Shown piece by piece: positions 7,799 to 16,935 of a DNA stretch of 51,129 nucleotides. The notes below the pieces were generated by a model. That model was given only the letters and a program-made list of their open reading frames with translations. It made no database searches and was not told the origin of the DNA. How positions within the stretch are numbered: the first letter of the stretch is position 1; each line of letters opens with the position of its first letter. The translations under genes were made by a program, and so were the position numbers. Origin of the DNA: Promethearchaeota archaeon (GTDB lineage: Archaea; Asgardarchaeota; Lokiarchaeia; Sigyniarchaeales; SOKP01); assembly GCA_019894855.1 (NCBI GenBank), contig JAGXNS010000006.1, positions 1 to 51,129 on the forward strand, given 5' to 3'.

Positions 7799-9007
7799 AT
7801 GAATGAAGAAAAATCACAGGTTTACGGGTATCGTTGGATTCTTTTGTTTATCTTTATGTTAGGTAATTTATCGTTGCAGATTTTGTGGATTTCTTATGCG
7901 ACAGTAACCTTAGATGCGGCGGCATATTATAACGTAAATGAATTTGAGATACTTTTTTTATCGACGATTTTCATGATTACTTACATCCCTGTTTCATTTA
8001 TAGCGACTTGGTTTATTAATAAATTTGGCTTTAGAATGGGTGTAGGGTTAGGAGCTATAATTAATGGCGTTTTTGGCTTTTCGAGAGCTTTAGCTGGGCC
8101 AAATTATCTTTTAGTTTTATTTCTTACGATCATGATTTCTGTAAGCCAACCGTTTTTCTTAAACAGCGTTTCATTACTATCCGCTAATTGGTTTCCAGAG
8201 TCGGAACGCACTAAAGCAACTGGTCTTTCAATAATTTCTCAATTTTTAGGCATCGCCATTGGGATGGTTTTAACACCAATTTTAGTTGTAATTTACAGTT
8301 TTGAAGTGATGTTATTTATTTATGGGTTATATTCTTTAATAATCGGTATACTGTTTATTATATTAGCTCGAGATAGACCTCCTACACCACCATCAATAAA
8401 GGTTCTTAAAGAGGATGATAAATTAAAAGGAGGCCTAAAAATGCTTTTTTCTAATAAGCAGTTCTGGATACTAATGATTGTTTTCTTCGTAGGTCTGGGC
8501 GCATTTAATATGGTGACAACTTATATTGAGCTTATTGTTGTTCCCAGAGGTTTAACTTCTATCGAGGCTGGTAATCTTGGGGGGATACTGCTTTTAGGTG
8601 GTATAATAGGAGCCCAACTGATGTCAATATTAGCAGATAAATTACGGAAAAAAGCAATATTAATAAAAATCTCGCTAGTAATTACTGTTGCTTCTTTTTT
8701 TCTAATATCGTTTGCCAATACTACAATTATGTTATACGTTTCTGGATTATTATTAGGGTTCGGATTATTATCTGTTGGTCCTGTTTTAATAGAATATGCC
8801 GTTGATATTACGGCACCTGTTCCGGAAGCAAGTTCAAACGGGGTGCTTATGGTGATAGGTTCGATTAGTGGAATTATATTTATTGTAGCTTTTGAAAAGT
8901 TAACTACTCCTTCAGGAGATTATCTCCCTGCCTTGATTGTATTATCCATCCTTTCATTAGTAGCATTTCTTCTCTCCTTCTTTCTTAAAGAGACGAAAAG
9001 AGAATAA
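7799..9007 (+). CDS. MFS transporter, FLVCR-like
   Basis: A 402-residue major facilitator superfamily carrier with about 12 hydrophobic segments. The cytoplasmic loop ANWFPESERTKATG resembles the WFP..ER..AT motif of the FLVCR and oxalate/formate groups. RDRPPTPPS in the central loop is also common in FLVCR-type carriers. It starts 14 nt after the decarboxylase frame, so it is probably co-transcribed and may bring in or export that pathway's substrate. The substrate cannot be read from the sequence. Confidence 0.85.
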   Translation: MNEEKSQVYGYRWILLFIFMLGNLSLQILWISYATVTLDAAAYYNVNEFEILFLSTIFMITYIPVSFIATWFINKFGFRMGVGLGAIINGVFGFSRALAGPNYLLVLFLTIMISVSQPFFLNSVSLLSANWFPESERTKATGLSIISQFLGIAIGMVLTPILVVIYSFEVMLFIYGLYSLIIGILFIILARDRPPTPPSIKVLKEDDKLKGGLKMLFSNKQFWILMIVFFVGLGAFNMVTTYIELIVVPRGLTSIEAGNLGGILLLGGIIGAQLMSILADKLRKKAILIKISLVITVASFFLISFANTTIMLYVSGLLLGFGLLSVGPVLIEYAVDITAPVPEASSNGVLMVIGSISGIIFIVAFEKLTTPSGDYLPALIVLSILSLVAFLLSFFLKETKRE

Positions 9008-9149
9008 AATCAATTCTCATCCATATTTTCATGAAAAATATTGTGAAGCTTTTATTCGAGATTATGTCCAAAACTAAAAAACCAATCTAGTATTTTTCTA
9101 TCTAAGTAATTTGTTTACGCATCTACGAATCTGAGGAAGTCATTTTTTC

Positions 9150-10121
9150 ATGAGAAGTTATGATTTAGGAAGTTTGATAACTAAATTTAAAAATAAGGAC
9201 AAAATTGCTTTAGCAAGATTAATTACCCTTATCGAGAACGAACCTGAACGAGCACACGAGGTTTTTAAGCATTTTGAAAGTGTAAAGCACGAATCTTATA
9301 TAATTGGACTAACTGGCTCCCCTGGGGTAGGAAAAAGTACGTTAACGGGTGCCATAGCTCAAAAAATGTTGGATGAAGGAAAATCTGTAGGAATTATATC
9401 CGTAGATCCAACGAGTCCTTTTAGCGGAGGAGCATTTTTAGGGGATAGAGTTAGGATGACTAATATATCCTTACACCCTAACGTTTTTATGCGTAGTCTT
9501 GCTTCAAGAGGTTATAAAGGTGGGATATCAAGAGCAGTTTTCGACATCAGCATGCTATATGAAGCTTTTGGAATTGATATTATCATTATTGAAACGGTGG
9601 GAGTTGGACAAGCGGAGTTTGATGTCTACAATTTAGTTTACACCGTTGTAGTTATCTTAGTTCCTGGTTACGGTGATGTCATTCAGATGCAAAAAGCCGG
9701 TATTATCGAGATTGGAGATATCTACGATGTTAACAAAAAAGATTTAGGAGGAGAAGATATTGCAGTACAAATTGAAATGATGCTCGACGATTCGATATTT
9801 CAGAGTGGATACAGACCGCCAGTAGTATTAACTGACGCTATTAAAGGTGAAGGTGTAGATGATTTGCTCCAATACATTTGGGATCATAAGGAACATATTG
9901 AATTATCTGGTACTATAAAAGAAAAGCAAAAAAATCGGTTTAATTATAAGATAAAAGAACTGGTTTTCACAAAAGTCGAAAAACTAATCTCAGAAGAAGT
10001 TCTCAATAAGAATAAAATTACGGAAATAATAAATGATGCGTTGGATAATAGCAGCTTTAGAATTTATGACAAAGTTCACAATCTTTTTGAAAAACTGAAT
10101 TTTAAAATTGAAGAAGAATGA
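9150..10121 (+). CDS. meaB: MeaB/ArgK-type G-protein chaperone of B12 mutase
   Basis: P-loop GTPase of the MeaB/MMAA family, 323 residues. Residues 55-63 form the Walker A loop (GSPGVGKST). VDPTSPFSGG and LGDRVRM are diagnostic of the family, ETVGVGQAE is switch II, and NKKD supplies guanine specificity. MeaB proteins gate loading of adenosylcobalamin into acyl-CoA mutases and protect or reactivate them. The mutase subunits lie 6 kb upstream on the same strand, so they are the natural client. The N-terminal arm and C-terminal dimerisation helices are present. A GAGGAAG ribosome-binding site lies about 11 nt before the ATG. Confidence 0.92.
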   Translation: MRSYDLGSLITKFKNKDKIALARLITLIENEPERAHEVFKHFESVKHESYIIGLTGSPGVGKSTLTGAIAQKMLDEGKSVGIISVDPTSPFSGGAFLGDRVRMTNISLHPNVFMRSLASRGYKGGISRAVFDISMLYEAFGIDIIIIETVGVGQAEFDVYNLVYTVVVILVPGYGDVIQMQKAGIIEIGDIYDVNKKDLGGEDIAVQIEMMLDDSIFQSGYRPPVVLTDAIKGEGVDDLLQYIWDHKEHIELSGTIKEKQKNRFNYKIKELVFTKVEKLISEEVLNKNKITEIINDALDNSSFRIYDKVHNLFEKLNFKIEEE

Positions 10122-10260
10122 TACATCTTCCTCAATAGTCTCATTTTATTTAGAAATCGTTTAAAGTAAGGACCAGTCTAAACTACATTATTCCCTCAAG
10201 AATTAAATCACCGTCTTTAAAATTTAGAGGGTAAAACTTATAACACTTTTTTTCTAACTC

Positions 10261-11187
10261 GTGACTATGCTCCATAAAAATAAAAGAATCTCTCTCGAGG
10301 GGAAAATGGATGATTGGGGTCCCTTTGGTAAAAACGAGGGGAAATGGTTGATATTTTCAATTGGTAATCCTGTAGAAGGTCATGGATACGCACTACCAAG
10401 AAATATTGACGATCTACACTCGCAACGAGTGGCTCATCTTATCTCGTGTAAAACGGGAGGGCGATATGTTGGACATATACCATGGACAACAGATAATTTT
10501 ACTTCAGTCGCAAAAGATTGGGCACCAAAATCAATTCCAGTGGAAGAAATTGTAAAAAATATAATAGATTTCATAAAATTCCACACTGAAATTTATAAAA
10601 AAATGGATTTACCAACATCGAGGGTATTTATATATTCAGGGCACGGGGGAAACGATCCTCTTGTTAATTATACTAAAGAAATTCAGGACGCACTACACTT
10701 AGAGAGATTAATTATCTCTACAACAGAAGGAATCGCTGAAGATAATATCGATAGGATAATGGTAGAATTAGAAAAACTTTCTATAGAACTCGCAATTAAG
10801 GGTGGAAATCCGAGACAGATAAAAAGGATTTTAATTAAAATATTATTAAGTGCTGCACATGCGGGACATTTCGAACATTCACTTGGAGCAGCTTTAGGTG
10901 TTTTGGACGAAGAAAAGCTTAAGATGATGAATGAAGAATTGGAAAAAGATTTTGAATCTGCTCTTAATAAATGGCCTCCAATTGGAGGATTGGGTGGCTT
11001 TTTAATTGCTGGTGGAGAATATACAGAAGCGTTAGGGACAAAAGATAACGATAAATTTGGATTATGGAATTGTTTGAAGCGGCTTCGCACACTTGATAAC
11101 GGTAAAGTAAGAATTTTTAAAGAATTAGGGGAATTGATTATAAATTTGTTAGTAGAATATTATTCTGAAATAATTTTAAGTAATTAA
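10261..11187 (+). CDS. Creatininase-family amidohydrolase
   Basis: A 308-residue protein of the creatininase/ArfB fold, metal-dependent enzymes that open cyclic amides or deformylate. Metal motifs are Glu39 and His41 in VEGHG with Asp50 nine residues after the His, the YSGHGGND loop (usual NGHGGN), and AHAGHFEHS (usual HAGExETS). In archaea one member, ArfB, deformylates a riboflavin/F420 precursor, while others act on creatinine or mycofactocin precursors; this one is longer than ArfB, so no specific call is made. The first codon is GTG at 10261; ATG 10267 is an equally good start. It sits between meaB and a symporter. Confidence 0.8.
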   Translation: MTMLHKNKRISLEGKMDDWGPFGKNEGKWLIFSIGNPVEGHGYALPRNIDDLHSQRVAHLISCKTGGRYVGHIPWTTDNFTSVAKDWAPKSIPVEEIVKNIIDFIKFHTEIYKKMDLPTSRVFIYSGHGGNDPLVNYTKEIQDALHLERLIISTTEGIAEDNIDRIMVELEKLSIELAIKGGNPRQIKRILIKILLSAAHAGHFEHSLGAALGVLDEEKLKMMNEELEKDFESALNKWPPIGGLGGFLIAGGEYTEALGTKDNDKFGLWNCLKRLRTLDNGKVRIFKELGELIINLLVEYYSEIILSN

Positions 11188-11340
11188 TTCTTTGTTTATG
11201 AAAAAAAATCATTTTTACTGAATTTGTTTCGAATTTCTATCACATAAAATATAGCTTTATATTATATCGCAACGTAATCTCATTAATTTGAAAAATTTAA
11301 CAATAAATAAACTACTCTAATTTAAAAAAAGGTTTTGTAA

Positions 11341-12747
11341 ATGGAAAAAGAAATTGAAACGGTTGAAATTAAACACTCTAAAAAGAACATGGTTTCATAT
11401 GGTTTTGGTTGTTATATAGCCGAATTTTTTGGCATGGCCTTCGGAGCGTATGTTTTCTTTTATTATGAGACCGTGATTGAATTAAATGTTTGGTTAACTA
11501 GCATAGGATTTATTATTTTCGCAATCTGGAACGCAGTGAATGACCCTTTAATGGGTTGGCTGACGGATCGTGTCTTTAAATTTACAAAAAAATGGGGAAG
11601 ACGACTTCCATGGGTTATAATTGGAGGAATTCCTTGGATTTTTAGTTATTTACTGCTATTTACTCCTCCAGAAGTAGATCCAAATAGTGGAGCTCTCATT
11701 CTATTTGTTTGGCTCGTTGTTATGACATGTTTGTACGACACATTTGCTTCACTCTTTAGTGTGAATTTCTATTCTATCTTTCCAGATAAATTTCGCGGTG
11801 ATAGTGAACGAAGATTAGCTTCTACTTTAAGTACTCTAGTAGCAGCTCTGGGAACAGCCACAGGATCGATAATTCCAAGTCTTATTATTGTACTTGGGGA
11901 AAGAAGTACGTATACCCTACAAGCAGGAGTTGTTGTAATTGTATGTTTATTAGCATTAGTAGCTGCAATTCCTGGCAGTCGTGAAGATCAAGTGCGTATT
12001 GATTGTTACCTAGAGAAATGCGAAGAAGACATGGAAAGAACGCCGTTTTATAAAGAATTTAAAAGTATCTTAAAACACAAGAACTATATGGCTTATGTAA
12101 TATCCTTCATGTTTTACCAGTGTTTAGTGCAAACAATGATAGGATCCATTCCATACGTTGCAAAATTTGTATTAGACGTGGAAGGTATCGATATCACGAT
12201 AATAATGGCAGCTCTTCTCATAGGAATGTTTGTATCGATGCCCATTTGGAGTAAGATCGCCGATAAGACGAATAACGACAGAAAGACAATAATAATTGCA
12301 GCTACTTTCTTAACAATTGTTACCATACCGCTTTTCTTTATCGATAATTATCCCATCATGATCATCGCAATCTTGATTTGGGGAATGGGTGAAGGTGGTT
12401 ATTGGGTTATGCTTTCACCAGTTAGATCGACTGTGATAGATGAAGCTGTGGTTATGTCTGGTAGGAGAAATGAAGGAATTTACCAAGGTTTTCAAACATT
12501 TGTCAGCAGGGCAGCTTTAGTTGCTCAAGCTCTTAGCTTCTCTATAGTACACACTATAACAGGCTTTATAGAAGGCGGTGACCTTATTGATCAACCAACA
12601 TCTGCAGTGCTAGGTGTTCAAATACATTTTGCTCTACTCCCTATGGTTTTCATGTTCATAGCAACGATAGTCATATGGAGATTTTTCAAATTAACACCTG
12701 ATAGAGTTAAAGAGAACAAAGAGAAACTAAAAGAAATAGGTCTATAA
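11341..12747 (+). CDS. GPH-family (MelB-like) cation symporter
   Basis: A 468-residue MFS-fold permease of the glycoside-pentoside-hexuronide:cation symporter group. The segment NAVNDPLMGWLTDR, with its cation-site Asp, followed by RRLPWV at about residues 62-91 is the family signature. About 12 transmembrane segments can be drawn. Substrates of the family range from sugars and glucuronides to small organic acids, so the cargo here is open. It is the last plus-strand gene of the catabolic block, with an AT-rich promoter-like spacer in front. Confidence 0.86.
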   Translation: MEKEIETVEIKHSKKNMVSYGFGCYIAEFFGMAFGAYVFFYYETVIELNVWLTSIGFIIFAIWNAVNDPLMGWLTDRVFKFTKKWGRRLPWVIIGGIPWIFSYLLLFTPPEVDPNSGALILFVWLVVMTCLYDTFASLFSVNFYSIFPDKFRGDSERRLASTLSTLVAALGTATGSIIPSLIIVLGERSTYTLQAGVVVIVCLLALVAAIPGSREDQVRIDCYLEKCEEDMERTPFYKEFKSILKHKNYMAYVISFMFYQCLVQTMIGSIPYVAKFVLDVEGIDITIIMAALLIGMFVSMPIWSKIADKTNNDRKTIIIAATFLTIVTIPLFFIDNYPIMIIAILIWGMGEGGYWVMLSPVRSTVIDEAVVMSGRRNEGIYQGFQTFVSRAALVAQALSFSIVHTITGFIEGGDLIDQPTSAVLGVQIHFALLPMVFMFIATIVIWRFFKLTPDRVKENKEKLKEIGL

Positions 12748-12898
12748 TTAAACCAATCAAATATCTATTTTTTTATTTTACCATTTTTAATATTTTAATC
12801 TAGTTGTAAAAGACAATTTCCTTGATTTTCTATGAAAAAATACTTCTTTATAGTTTAGAATTATTTTGTAAACATCACAATTTTTTCAATTTTTTATT

Positions 12899-13699
12899 CT
12901 ACTCTTTTTTAAGCCATTCTTTAAGTGCTGCTTTAACAGAGCGACGCATTTCTAGGGAGTAATCCGCCCCTAATTTACCAAGATAGAGTTGTTGTCCAAT
13001 ATTTTCTGCTTCTTTTACTACGATTTTTCTCTTTTCATCCTTTAACATCTCGTTAAAATCCTTCTCGCTCAACCTTGAGTATTTGTTTGTGAACTGTATA
13101 AATTTCTGAGGAAAGCGTGTCGTGAGGGGAATTTTGTTTTTATCTCCTTTAGGATACCCAAAACATATCAAAGTTATGGGAAATACCCATTTAGGAAGGT
13201 TAAACATCTCACGGTGAATTTCATAGTTTTCCATAATGTCTCCAATATAACAGGAACCAACGCCTAACGCTTCAGCAACGATTACAGAATTTTGGGCTGC
13301 AATTAATGCATCACAACAAGCAAGAAGTAAGTCAGATTCTTGAGGTGTTTGAAACTCTTTGCTTATTTCATTGCATTTTTCCTTGACTTTGCTTACTTCA
13401 AAGTAATCCCACCAACGCTGCATGTCAGCTAAAAATAGTAACACTAACGGTGCTTTCGCGATATGTGGTTGATTATCGCATGTTTTTACTAATTTTTCTT
13501 TTAAGTTTTGGTCCTTTACTTGAATAATTGAGTACATCATTAAATTTCCTGCAGTTGGAGCTCTCATTGCCCCTTGAATGATGGCATCGGTTTCTTCTTG
13601 AGTGAGAGGTTTAGGATCATAAGCACGAATCGTTCTTCTATTTTTTATCAAGTCTAATGTGTGATTTTTTTGGTTTTTCTTATCCATAGTTAATTTCAC
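12899..13699 (-). CDS. Nitroreductase-family flavoprotein
   Basis: A 266-residue FMN-dependent nitroreductase-fold oxidoreductase. The N-terminal RRTIRAYDPKPLTQEE and APTAGNLMMYS segments bind FMN phosphate, and ALGVGSCYIGDI is the central family motif. The family moves hydride from NAD(P)H or ferredoxin to nitro compounds, quinones or enoates; the natural substrate is unknown. It is divergent from a second nitroreductase with a fused ferredoxin (153-bp gap), and the pair may share a promoter. Confidence 0.88.
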   Translation of the reverse strand: MKLTMDKKNQKNHTLDLIKNRRTIRAYDPKPLTQEETDAIIQGAMRAPTAGNLMMYSIIQVKDQNLKEKLVKTCDNQPHIAKAPLVLLFLADMQRWWDYFEVSKVKEKCNEISKEFQTPQESDLLLACCDALIAAQNSVIVAEALGVGSCYIGDIMENYEIHREMFNLPKWVFPITLICFGYPKGDKNKIPLTTRFPQKFIQFTNKYSRLSEKDFNEMLKDEKRKIVVKEAENIGQQLYLGKLGADYSLEMRRSVKAALKEWLKKE

Positions 13700-13852
13700 A
13701 TTATTTAGTATTATTCATTGTTAAAAAGTTTAGGGAACCCGTATTAGTTTGCTCTAACTGGAAGAAGTTAACTATAAAATAAAAGAAAAAAGTAGATTAA
13801 TCCTCTAAGATTTAACTTTTTACCAATTAGAATAAGAAATTAGTGTGGAACT

Positions 13853-14659
13853 ATGTCTATTTTAGGAATTGATTATGAAAAATGCAATCTTTGCAAAAAC
13901 TGCGTAAATGAATGCCCCAGTTATTTTAGTTTTGACGTAGATCAAAAAAAAATAGTTTTCAGCGATCCAGATAATCTATGTAGTCGATGCAATCGTTGTA
14001 GATGTAGATGTCCAGAGGATGCCATCCTTCATGAAAATATGGAGGATTTATTGACTTTTGAAGGGGTTCAAGATCCTAACACTTTAATTTCATATGAAAC
14101 ACTGAATAATTTCATGACGGCCAAAAGGTCGATTAGAAGGTACAAAAAGAAAAAAATACCTAGAAATGTTATGGAAAAAGTTTTGACTTCTATGACTCAT
14201 GCCCCAACAGGTGCTAATATTCGAACTTTAAGATGTAAAATAATTTCAGATGATAATACAATTAAGCAATTATCTGATTCGGTTATGGATGTACTTATTG
14301 CTTCTGGTAACGCTAAATACGGTGAAGGTGCGAAAAAAGCTAGAGAAATGGGTTTTGATACCATATTTTATCAAGCCCCTCATGTATTGATTATTCATTC
14401 AAATAATCCAGGTGACGCTATGAACGCCACCATTGCTTTAACTCGTGGAATGTTAAGTGCTCAATCTTTAGGATTAGGCTCCTGCTGGATTGGATTAGCT
14501 CATGGAGTTTTAATATCAAATAAAGAAATTAAAGAAAAAATCGCTGGCGTAAAAGGTAAAGTTTGGGGTGTAATCATTCTTGGATATCCTGCGCAGAGAT
14601 TTTACTATGCTCCGCCCCGCCCCATGATAAGAACAAAAGGATTAGATGAATTAGAATAA
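13853..14659 (+). CDS. Ferredoxin-nitroreductase fusion
   Basis: A 268-residue two-domain protein. Residues 11-21 (C11, C14, C17, C21) and 43-53 (C43, C46, C49, C53) each give CxxCxxCxxxC, a bacterial-type 2x[4Fe-4S] ferredoxin. From about residue 85 a nitroreductase domain follows (AKRSIRRYKKKKIP, HAPTGANIRTL, GLGSCWIGLA). The fused clusters should pass electrons to FMN, making this a ferredoxin-type reductase of an unknown substrate. The adjacent divergent gene encodes an unfused relative. Confidence 0.9.
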   Translation: MSILGIDYEKCNLCKNCVNECPSYFSFDVDQKKIVFSDPDNLCSRCNRCRCRCPEDAILHENMEDLLTFEGVQDPNTLISYETLNNFMTAKRSIRRYKKKKIPRNVMEKVLTSMTHAPTGANIRTLRCKIISDDNTIKQLSDSVMDVLIASGNAKYGEGAKKAREMGFDTIFYQAPHVLIIHSNNPGDAMNATIALTRGMLSAQSLGLGSCWIGLAHGVLISNKEIKEKIAGVKGKVWGVIILGYPAQRFYYAPPRPMIRTKGLDELE

Positions 14660-14786
14660 AATTCTTCTAATTTTTTATTCATTTCTTTTTACTTAATTTA
14701 TTGTTCGAAAAGTGCACCTTAAAGCTTTATAAGCGACATTTTTTCTTATTTTGTAGATACAACAATAATTTTATTGGTAAAAGTGA

Positions 14787-15380
14787 ATGAGTCGAAATTA
14801 TAATAAGTTAAAATATAAAATAAGTTCAATATCTACTAGTGTCACTTCCGTTTTAATACCATTTTACCAATATGTGCCTTGCCTATCTATATGGTTCGGT
14901 ATTATGAGTGTACCTTTAGTATCATACTTAGCTTTCTTTTTTCAGTATCCTAATATTCTCCTAATAGACATTCAATTCTTAACAAGCTCATATGGGTTCA
15001 ATTTGGTATTATTTGGCTTCATCCTTTTTATTTACACAGTTGTCTATCAATTGACACATAGAAAACAATTGATGCGGACGGGACCATATAAGTACATTAG
15101 ACACCCTCAATATCTTGCTTTCATTATTATGACTTTGGGTATGACGTTAGTAGCTTTTCAAACTGGTCCCGTATTCGATTTTCCAGTTTATAATGTTGAC
15201 GGCCACACAATTATCTTTTTAATCTGGATTGGTGAAGTACTGGCTTACATTTTTTTAGGCAAGATCGAAGAACTAGCCTTAAAAACTAAATATGGAGATG
15301 AATTCTTAGAATATGCAAACGATGTATCCTTTATGTTTCCTTTCTTAAAATTAAAAAGGAATAAAATTGAAAAAAATTAA
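14787..15380 (+). CDS. ICMT/PEMT-like membrane methyltransferase, copy 1
   Basis: A 197-residue integral membrane protein of the isoprenylcysteine carboxyl methyltransferase/phospholipid methyltransferase group. The SAM-binding signature is RTGPYKYIRHPQYLAF, and the C-terminal part is GKIEELALKTKYGDEFLEY with the conserved Glu and Tyr. About five hydrophobic segments precede and surround it. Members methylate prenylcysteines, phospholipids or small thiols at the membrane; the acceptor is not known. It is followed after 27 bp by a paralogue about 60% identical. Confidence 0.82.
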   Translation: MSRNYNKLKYKISSISTSVTSVLIPFYQYVPCLSIWFGIMSVPLVSYLAFFFQYPNILLIDIQFLTSSYGFNLVLFGFILFIYTVVYQLTHRKQLMRTGPYKYIRHPQYLAFIIMTLGMTLVAFQTGPVFDFPVYNVDGHTIIFLIWIGEVLAYIFLGKIEELALKTKYGDEFLEYANDVSFMFPFLKLKRNKIEKN

Positions 15381-15407
15381 TTCTCAATAATTCTACAGAA
15401 AGCTAAG

Positions 15408-16010
15408 ATGGATTTTCAAGGAAGTAAAATCAAAAAAAAAATTGAGGCAATTTCTACGAGAATTTCTTCAATTGTCATTCCAATTTTTCAATACGTACCT
15501 TGCTTATCCATATGGCTTGGCATAATGAGTGTTCCATTAATAACTTACTTAACCTTTTTCTTTCAAAATCCCAAAATTCTACCAACTGACTATTTTTTTT
15601 TATTTCAAAATCACGGTGTTTATTTTATTATATTTGGTTTTTTGCTTTTTGTTTATTCATTAATCTTTCAATTAACTCATAGAAAGCAGCTGATTCGATC
15701 CGGACCATATAAATATATGAGACACCCTCAATATCTAGCGTTCATTCTTATGACCTTTGGAATGACATTAATAGTTTTTCAAACAACACCTGTTGTCGAA
15801 TATAATCCCTTTCATCTTAATGGTTATACAATTATCTTGTATACTTGGGTCATTGAAGTGTTGGCATATATAATCTTAGGAAAAATTGAAGATATTGCGT
15901 TAAAAGCTAAATATGGAGATAAATTTTTAGAGTATAAGAATACTGTATCTTTTATGTTCCCAACCGTAAAATTAAAGAAAAAAGACTTTAAACATGGAAT
16001 CGAAAAATAA
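15408..16010 (+). CDS. ICMT/PEMT-like membrane methyltransferase, copy 2
   Basis: A 200-residue paralogue of the preceding gene, roughly 60% identical over its full length by eye, with the same RSGPYKYMRHPQYLAF and GKIEDIALKAKYGDKF motifs and the shared segment QYVPCLSIW. The pair is clearly a tandem duplication. Divergence is greatest in the luminal/extracellular loops around residues 55-75 and 130-145, which may alter the acceptor. Its 3' end overlaps the start of the regulator gene by 17 nt, so the three genes form an operon. Confidence 0.82.
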   Translation: MDFQGSKIKKKIEAISTRISSIVIPIFQYVPCLSIWLGIMSVPLITYLTFFFQNPKILPTDYFFLFQNHGVYFIIFGFLLFVYSLIFQLTHRKQLIRSGPYKYMRHPQYLAFILMTFGMTLIVFQTTPVVEYNPFHLNGYTIILYTWVIEVLAYIILGKIEDIALKAKYGDKFLEYKNTVSFMFPTVKLKKKDFKHGIEK

Positions 16011-16716
16011 CAAACTGATAGGAAAAGTGAATTACTTTTATATAGTAAAATCATTACTCATAATTTTTTCATTAATATTATTATTAGTTATTTTATTTCA
16101 GCTTATTGATTTATATAGAGAACCATCCTTCGGAGAAAGAGAGGTTATCGAATCAATTATCATTTCTCTTTTAATAACAGCGATTTTATTTATATCTACT
16201 CTATCTCTTCTTACATTAAAAGAATTTAGAACCTATATTATAAGAAGAAATTATCCTCAAGAAGGTAATTCTTATTTAACTCTTACAGATATCTTTGAAA
16301 ATGAAAACCGCTTAACTATAATTAATCAAATCTTGAAGAATCCTGGCATTCACCATAATGAACTGTTGCGTAACTGTGATTTACAAAAAGGACAGCTGCA
16401 GTGGCATTTAGAGGTTTTACTTAAAAATAATATTATAAAAAAAGAGAAATACGGGCAATATACTATCTATTTTCCAATCACAATTTCATTTGATGCTGAG
16501 GATTATTTAGCAAACCTACTCACAAAATCAAAAACAACATCAAAAATCTTAAGAATTATTCAAGAAAATCCAGGTATTAATCCTTCTGAAATTTCTCATA
16601 AATTAAATCTCTCTCGCAATTCCATCAAATATCATATTGATAAGTTACTAGAACAACACTATATACGATTAGAAAAAAAAGGACGGGTTAAAGAATTGTA
16701 TTTATCTTATCCCTAA
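15994..16716 (+). CDS. Membrane-anchored double winged-helix regulator
   Basis: A 240-residue protein with two hydrophobic segments (about 14-33 and 48-70) followed by two winged-helix modules. The first runs about 98-160 (LTIINQILKNPGIHHNELL, QLQWHLEVLLKN), the second about 175-237 (ILRIIQENPGINPSEIS, SIKYHIDKLLEQHYI). Archaea have many such membrane-tethered transcription regulators. It overlaps the methyltransferase gene upstream, so it probably senses a membrane signal connected to that activity. The target is unknown. Confidence 0.85.
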   Translation: MESKNNKLIGKVNYFYIVKSLLIIFSLILLLVILFQLIDLYREPSFGEREVIESIIISLLITAILFISTLSLLTLKEFRTYIIRRNYPQEGNSYLTLTDIFENENRLTIINQILKNPGIHHNELLRNCDLQKGQLQWHLEVLLKNNIIKKEKYGQYTIYFPITISFDAEDYLANLLTKSKTTSKILRIIQENPGINPSEISHKLNLSRNSIKYHIDKLLEQHYIRLEKKGRVKELYLSYP

Positions 16717-16935
16717 GATAGTAATTTTGGAAACTACTGCTTCAAAGTATAGATTTCTAAAATTACAGATAAAGTAAAATCACTTTGATAATAGAACAAC
16801 TTAAAGATCTCAAGCTTAAACGTATTATTCAATAGATATCTTTAAACCTTTAATTCCCATTTATCATTAGGCATAATCGTGGATTAATTTATGAACGAGA
16901 TAGGTATTGGAATTTTCTGGCTCTAATTTTAATTT

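Noticed and set aside
10683-11090. 135-codon minus-strand frame opposite the creatininase gene
   Set aside because: It is a shadow of a conserved gene, proline/serine-rich with no family features.
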